Shown here: positions 57,512-64,000 of the stretch, in pieces
How the letters are laid out: each line of letters starts with the position of its first letter
Position numbering within the stretch: the first letter of the stretch is position 1
From: Eucalyptus grandis
Taxonomy: Eukaryota > Streptophyta > Magnoliopsida > Myrtales > Myrtaceae
Direction of reading: 5' to 3'
Length of the DNA: 64,000 bases
NCBI RefSeq assembly: GCF_016545825.1
Contig: NC_052622.1
Location: 7,507,001 to 7,571,000, forward strand
Notes under the pieces: model-generated
The model's input: the letters and a program-made list of their open reading frames with translations, nothing else
What the model was told of the DNA's origin: nothing
The model's database searches: none
Translations under genes and position numbers: made by a program

Positions 57512-58394
57512 AGTGATTTGTTGTCAGAAAAACTTCGTTTGAGAGGTCATATGTATGTGTTTGGTCAAGACATTGGACACTGCGGACAGACTTCTCGTTT
57601 ACAAAAGTCGTGAAGATCACCTCCTTTAGCCTTGGCCAAGGAAAGAATGATTCGAAGAACCGACAGGAAAAGAATCCTGTGTCATGGAAAATAAAAATCT
57701 GAACGAAAGATAGATAAAGAATCCCTCAAGATGAAGGGAGAACTCATGAAAGAATCCTCAATCACCTCTTCTTTTCTTCACTTTGGATCCTTTAAATGAA
57801 GCACGTAAGAACCATCTTCAGCTAGAGAAATCTCTCTGCCATCTCTCTTTTCCCTCTTTCTTTCACCTTTGTACTGCTCTATGTTTAATCTTCCACAGCG
57901 ATTTCGGGGACTTCCAACCGCACCCTACTTTCGACATCTTAATTTTGACCCGCCAATCCAGGCGAGATTGGATTTGGGGTCGATATGAATTTAGGTCCTG
58001 TATCGGGTCTTTTCAATGGGTCAAGCTTTGATTGACACAGACCCACTTCTATTCAAGCTGGCTCGTGCCCATTTTTTGGCCCATTTCTCCCGTCGATCAA
58101 GAAATAACTCCAGCATTTGATATATAAAGATTTCACGCAACAAGCCATACAGTGTCTTGCACTTTGTTCGCAATGACATGATATTGTTCTTCGAATATTA
58201 GGGTAAATGCATTTAAAACATTTACAAGAATTAACAGAAAACGCGCAGCAGGTTATCCGTGCAGGTTGGTGATGGTTCTCCGAGAAGGGACCAACGGAAG
58301 CACCTTGCAAGATGCAAAGAAGCCAAAGAGCTTGCTCCTACTTTCACTTTCCTTCTACGAGGCAATCTTGATGTCGGCAAAACCATGTCACGCA
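57512..58394. other. Intergenic, includes the 3' UTR of the SAM-domain gene
   Basis: No coding region supported. Confidence 0.4.
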
Positions 58395-60939
58395 TCATGG
58401 TTCTAGTTTTAGTGAAACAACCCTTGATTGTCTGTTGCGCTTCGCTGCCTTCACAGAAACTATCGAGAGGCACGACGGAGCCCACCATGGCCTCCGGACC
58501 TTCTGATCGCCTTTCAAGCATGCCACTGGAAAGAGTAATTGACCTCAGAACATGTAAGGAAACTGACGCGTAGCCTAGAGTGCATATAACATATAAACGG
58601 ATGAATATGCTCGTGTGTCAATTTGTCAAATGTCATTATGCATAGCAAGAAGAGACCAGGTTCTACATGAGGAATACCCGTGACAGCAGATAACATAATT
58701 CCAGATCATCACAAGTTATCACCGAATGAGAATATCTGGCTACAGACAAAAAAATTAATCGGAACCACTAACATCGCCACTACTGAAAAAGATTTGCCCC
58801 TACTTAATCTTAGTCAAACGTATTCCCTGAAAGAGATACCTGCCCTCACAAAGGAACTACCCCCAATAAATATGATTCCTGAATATGCATCAAAGTGAAG
58901 CAAAAAGATATCCACAGCTCCAAAGTCAAAAACAACACTACTTATCAGTTAAAAAAAAAAAAGTCCTAAACACCATTAATGGTTCATATTGACGGTGATT
59001 TAACATGTTAAGCAAAAGACACTACTGTCAGGATTATGCATGTGGAAAACAATGAGACCAGAGGGAGGGAGGGAGGGAGAGGGTGAGGACCCTTAATCCG
59101 CCGGAGTTCTTTGCAGAGCGTAATGAAGTCCCCCCATTTCATGTGGCACTTTCTGATAAACCGAAGTATCTGCTCAGTCGTGAACGTGGACATGCTTTCC
59201 AGATACTCACCATTGATCCCATTTTCTTTAAAAATCTGGCGGTAGCTTCCTAAATTTATTTCTTCTAACCACCTACCAACATCCTGAAAAGCAAATAAGA
59301 AATGGAAGAGCCACAGAAGTATCGCCATTGAAATATGTGGCATTTTTGTGAGGGAAAAAAAAAAGTATGTTATCTTGTTTGACCAACCTTTCACTTCGTT
59401 ATACTCAAGTATTGCACAAATAAATCAAAACTTTTCAGCACAGGGATTTAAGGACACAAGTTTTTCAACTTGAAGATTGTGTCCCAGGCATACAGCCTAA
59501 CTAATCTAATAATCATAACACCTACATCAAGATTCTTTAAACATATCATTATAGAAACATGCGGCTGAGGTTACCAATGACAAAATCAGATAAATTCTAA
59601 ATCTATTGGTAAGACCTTTGCGTTTCATCCAAGTCCAGTCCTCATAAAACTTATCTTCAAACCAATTTGACAAGCAAGGTCATCTCCTTTGCCAGATTTA
59701 ACACTCAAGAGTAGAGTTATGATCCTTGCAAAATTTCCAAATGAACCATCAATTGCTCCAATTTAGGTGCATGACAGGGCAAACGAACCACACATCCTGT
59801 CAGCAGTTACTTTTGGTTTTTCTTGCACTCAAGTTCCAGTTTGAGCAACAGTAGAATGAACTAAAGTAGATATATCTGTCGCTGGAAAATCACAACTTTT
59901 GCCATGCCAAACAAAAAACTGTGATTAGCTAATCCAGAGACCTACTAAGTCGCTCTGCTGATTAACCTCATGGGTGAACAGAGGAATTCCCCTATTTCTC
60001 ATTAGGAGTCCCTTAATCATTCCATTATATTGCTTGTCTGTCCGACAGAGAGGATTAAATTTGAACATTCATGACTAACTTGCAGGCAGATTATGTATAT
60101 AATGTAAAGAAAATTTGGATTTGTAGAGTCTAAAAACCCAAGCATCTTGCGACATAGATAGTAATGCTTCAAAGATATTGGTAGAGCGCAAACTAAAGCG
60201 CCGCAGATTGGTGATGGCAATCCATTCAATTGTTGTGCCAGTGCTTTACTTTTGCATCAATTACTTGTTGTAATCACAACACTATAAATGCCTATATCAA
60301 ACTGCTGCTAAGAAAATGGGCTCTTGAAATCCAAAGGCATCACCTGTCCTGGAATTCGCATTAGGCATGGTGCTCCAACAAAACCATTTGATGATCTAGA
60401 GTCAGGTGCAATAGGGTGAGTGTAGAATGCCAACATGACAAGCGCAGTTTATAGATGAATGATCTTGCTTGCAACATCACCAAACCAAGATATCCCCCCA
60501 GTGCAAACCGACAAATGAAAATTCTGGCTAATTTATTTCAAAAGATATATGAGGTGAGTCCACGCGATTGGGCTCTGAAAACAAAACCAAAGCCCCTATT
60601 TTACACCATTGAACTCCCCCAACCCCCCGCCCCACCCCAGGGTTCACTAATCACTAAAAATCCAAATTCCAATTCCTTGTATAAGGGCAACATCTCGAAA
60701 TGAAAGAAACAGAACTTCTTTTCTTCTTGGAACAGAAAAGAAAACAGGAAGAATCAAGAACCCAAAAGTCTCCTGGACACGAAAATTTATACCATTTTCT
60801 CCCAAAAGACAAGAAAAGAAAGGAACAGCAGGCAAAGTCAACCAAAAAGCTAATCAATTAAGAACCCTCAGAAAAAAATGAGTACCTCAACAGTCCAGAT
60901 GAAGAAATCGAGAGGCTCGGGTGACTTCGCTTTGCTCAT
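58395..60939 (-). CDS. Small SAM-domain protein, three exons, 125 residues
   Basis: Exons on the minus strand are 60,939-60,886 (54 nt), 59,283-59,091 (193) and 58,525-58,395 (131), 378 nt in frame. Borders are GTTGAG|GTACTC, TTTTCAG|GATG, AAGG|GTCCTC and TTTCCAG|TGGC. The start MSKAKSPEPLDFFIWTVE leads into a SAM domain (about 16-83: DVGRWLEEINLGSYRQIFKE, INGEYLESM, ILRFIRKCHMKWGDFITLC). The C-terminus is basic (VACLKGDQKVRRPWW ... AKRNRQSRVVSLKLEP). SAM domains form homo- or hetero-oligomers and sometimes bind RNA. This small protein is a plant-specific type without other domains. A leader intron (about 61,268 down to 60,990) is likely, with donor GTCAAG|GTAAGT. The function is unknown. Confidence 0.88.
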
Positions 60940-61329
60940 TTCCCAAATCAATTCTACACGACGAAGATCACTATTAATTCAAACCCCAACCCTTCACTCC
61001 TGGAATGACATGATGAAGACCAGCAAACAGCAACAAAATCAATACCCACTATTCATGGGCAACAACACATCCAAAATCAGGAAAGCAAAAACTCAAAAAC
61101 AGAAACCACCCCACAAAATTAAAACGAGGAGGCAGTGAAAAAGCCTCCAGCCTTTTTCGTTTCGTTTCACATACACGCCCCCCACTACATTTCTCATCGC
61201 TCTGCAACAACCAAACAGCAGCTGGGAAATCAAAGAAAAAGCAAGTACAGAAAGATCAGTCAACTTACCTTGACAGTTGAATTCTGGGAAGCTTTCCACA
61301 TTTGGGACTGAAAGAATCCAAGAGAAAAA

Positions 61330-61392
61330 GAGACCGAGAGAGAGAGAGTAAAGGGAAGGCGCAAAGGAAGGAAGAGAGAGAGAGAGAGATGC
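61330..61392 (+). repeat. GA-rich repeats in the leader or promoter of the SAM-domain gene
   Basis: Runs of AGAGAGAGAG near 61,335 and 61,374-61,390 (CT in gene sense), upstream of the proposed leader intron and so in the first exon or core promoter. Confidence 0.65.
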
Positions 61393-64000
61393 ACGCACAG
61401 AAGCTCAACGCTCGTGCGTCAGCTTGTGCTGTACGTGTACGTGGTCAACCCATAAGAGTCCTCCATCCATCCTCTTGTACTGACAGGTTCACTGCGTATC
61501 CATGAAATCGTGACGCAACCTCATTAACATGCAGGCTTTTAGTAAATCCGCAGTTTACTGAAGATGCTTTTGATAGAATTTCTGTTCCGAAAATAATTTT
61601 TTTCATGAAATAATTTTTGAATAAAAAATAATATATTTGGTAATTATATAAAATTTATTATATTCTCAAAGTAAAAAATGATAGGATATGATCCATAATT
61701 TTTTTTATAACGTAGAATTTTTTTAATTTTTAATAATTTTTGTATATATTTTTTTTTCCTTCTCTTCTTCTTATTGCTCCTCCTCAAGCTAGCGGCCAGC
61801 AGCTAGCGACAAATGGCGAGAAACGGCCGATGGCAAGAAAAACAATGAAAAGAAAAAAAGAAAGAAAATGATTTATTTATAGAATTGTTCCCAAGAACAA
61901 AAATCTATTTTTTCCTATTTCTTATTTCTATTTCAAACATATCCGCCTACTATTTTTCTATTCGAGGAAATAAAAAAATTGATTAACGTTACCAAACGGA
62001 TGTATATCCTTTTTTGCTCTCGAAAACAAAAGAATATAAATTAAGAGAAATAAAAACGTTACTAAATGAAGCCTAAAGCTCGCAAATCAAACACATCATA
62101 ATTTAAGATTTATTTGGATGTTGTGAGTGCGAATTTACTTTACATTAAATAATAAGGAGAGACCTAATGTTTCGATCGATTCTATCTGTATTGCTGAAGT
62201 GGCGAGCTTGATTCGGTATTCGAACAAATTGGAGATTACAAAATATAAAAAGGGTTGTGCATTATGCTTCTAATTAAATAGAGGAAGTGCAGTCAAAGTC
62301 AATGGCCACCATGGAGATGCATGTGCAGCATGTGGTGCCCTAGAGCCTCAAGCCTCGGTTCCCGTAATTGTCGGCACGCCAGGGCCACACCCTTCCTAAT
62401 ATGTTTGACCTCGACTTTGCATTAATTTTGAGATTTGAGAATGATTATTTCGCAATATCATGTAGTCAGTCGGTCCGATTCGGGCAAATTAAGTGTCGCC
62501 AAAGCCCCGCCGGAGATGGAAAATTAAGTTGAATGTGGTTGTACAGCAATTTAATTCATCTATTCTTATTATAAAGTCCAACCGGAAAATATAAATTAAT
62601 TTATTGTGTAAAGGGAGAATGTCCAAATGTAAGGGTTTCTCAAAACTCGGATTTAAACAATGCGAGATTATTATTTTTAAAATTTTCCAGCATTATTTTC
62701 GTTACCCGATGAAATTATTCATTGTGACAATATTGTTTAAATCATGAATTACATGATAACCAAGTATATGAATGTGGCAAAGTGGCGCGGAAGCATAATA
62801 AAATTAGGAGTGAGTATGACTTCAAGGTAAAACCAAGAATCGAATCAATTATAGATTCTTGGATTTCCTTAACTAAAAGAAAAAAAAAAAATTGTTAGTT
62901 CCGAGCTAGACTTTGGAACTGACTTTTGGTATATAAAGTGGGTTCCTAGTTCTTAAAAAAAATGGATAATTGATTTTTATTGATAGGTTTCAAGTTTTAA
63001 GCGAAATCTGGAATTGCTTACCCTTGAGGCAATATAAGAGCTCTCTTTCTAGATGCACTTTATTTTTGGCATGCATTATCATGGCAAAAATAATTATTGC
63101 TTCTTTAAGAAGAAACGGTTTGAGAAAGTTTATGATCAATTCTTTGAATTAACCGGATAGCAAATAAAAAAAATGTATACTTCTCTAGATTGCATTCCCA
63201 TATTTCATCAATGAATTGAGCAGTATGCTGTGGAGGTAAATTAATCCTATTACTTGGTTTTATCAGACTTTCGAGCGTCCAATGACAAAGAAAATGCAAA
63301 TTGAGGAAAAAAAAAAAAAAGACGCGACTTTGGTCGACATTATTATATTAACATGTCACGTGATACCATATAATTGGTGGAATTTTTTTATTTTTTATTT
63401 TTGGTCGGTAATGGTTGGAAAATTGGCACGCTAAACTTTCTCGTCATAATAGTTAATAGGAGGATTGGAGACTTGTGGCGACATGGATGGGCCTGCTTGA
63501 TGGGCCTTGGGCTGGTAGACAGGAGTGGCCTTAGAATTTTTTTGGATGAAAAGTTCTGCATTGAATACTTTCCTTCTTTGCAGAATCACAGGAAATTACC
63601 TTATCTGCTATTGCTACAGAATATATATATAGGTTTTTAACACTTCAATTCATATTAAATGAACAGGAATGGCAAATCAAAATTCCAAATTGTACTCTTC
63701 TCCAATCAACTATCACCAGGAAGGGCCTAAGTGTAATTTGGCTTGCTAATATCTAGTTGTCAAAGAATAATAGATTTCACTTTGAACCATATGAGTTTAT
63801 TATATTAAAAGTCGACGTGGGCATTGTTAAATTTGGTAAAGAAATTAAACTAATATTAGGGACCCAGAATACGCAGACCTTGTTTTTTTTTTTTTTTTTT
63901 TTACCCAAGTCATATCCATCATTGTATGCTGTAGTAGAAGTTAGAGATGAATATGATAGCACGAATTTGCTTTAATTTAATTACCATAACATCAATAATC
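61393..64000. other. Intergenic AT-rich DNA with a possible MITE
   Basis: No gene. At about 61,570-62,080 the edges carry motifs common in plant MITEs (a GTTACCAAACGGATG stretch and the inner CTAGCGGCCAGCAGCTAGCG palindrome-like part), but no target duplication could be set. Poly-T runs lie near 63,884-63,901 and poly-A runs near 62,880 and 63,306. Confidence 0.4.

Noticed and set aside
58231..58521. 96-codon minus ORF starting MLERRSEGPE
   Set aside because: Out-of-frame shadow of the last exon of the SAM-domain gene.

Overview
This is a stretch of plant nuclear DNA, from a flowering plant and most likely a eudicot. The genes have introns with GT/AG borders. The protein families are typical of land plants: a P-class PPR protein, a DnaJ-DUF3444 protein, an X8 carbohydrate-binding protein, an LRR receptor-like protein and FAS1. 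Much of the DNA is nested LTR retrotransposons, LINE and SINE remains and inverted-repeat elements. No species can be assigned from the sequence alone.

Bases 1-31,500 are a graveyard of repeats. Bases 1-14,196 are a large minus-strand LTR element of Tat/Ogre type, with LTRs of about 3.1 kb, a primer-binding site for tRNA-Arg, a purine tract, a gag-like remnant and no pol. Its region next to the 3' LTR carries three different tandem arrays. One array is split by a separate solo LTR of about 3 kb, with a 5-bp target duplication. The element abuts, and probably inserted into, an older Copia element (14,197-16,027). Next come a 1.26-kb foldback element (16,893-18,154) and a 4.1-kb Copia element with perfect AGGAC target duplications (19,962-24,077). 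That Copia element lacks gag and protease, and it sits inside a decayed receptor-like-protein gene. After it come a tRNA-derived SINE with a 14-bp duplication, a degenerate minisatellite, two tandem copies of a roughly 1.6-kb repeat, and a Copia pol remnant.

Bases 33,000-61,400 are gene-bearing. On the plus strand is a DnaJ-DUF3444 gene with 5'-UTR introns. On the minus strand are a three-exon X8 gene, a four-exon cyclin-D1-binding (GCIP-like) gene, a small conserved-looking gene at 45.1 kb, a 919-residue PPR gene without introns, and a three-exon SAM-domain gene. The exon joins of the X8, GCIP-like and SAM genes were worked out by hand and keep frame across every junction. A FAS1 pseudogene, a LINE remnant and a possible hAT-type MITE lie between them. 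The genes do not form a pathway; this is ordinary plant gene order. Bases 61,400-64,000 are AT-rich and show no gene.

No wholly new system was found. The most interesting points are the layered insertions, the foldback element, the variable arrays of the Tat-like element, and a short upstream ORF in the DnaJ leader that copies the start context of the main ORF.
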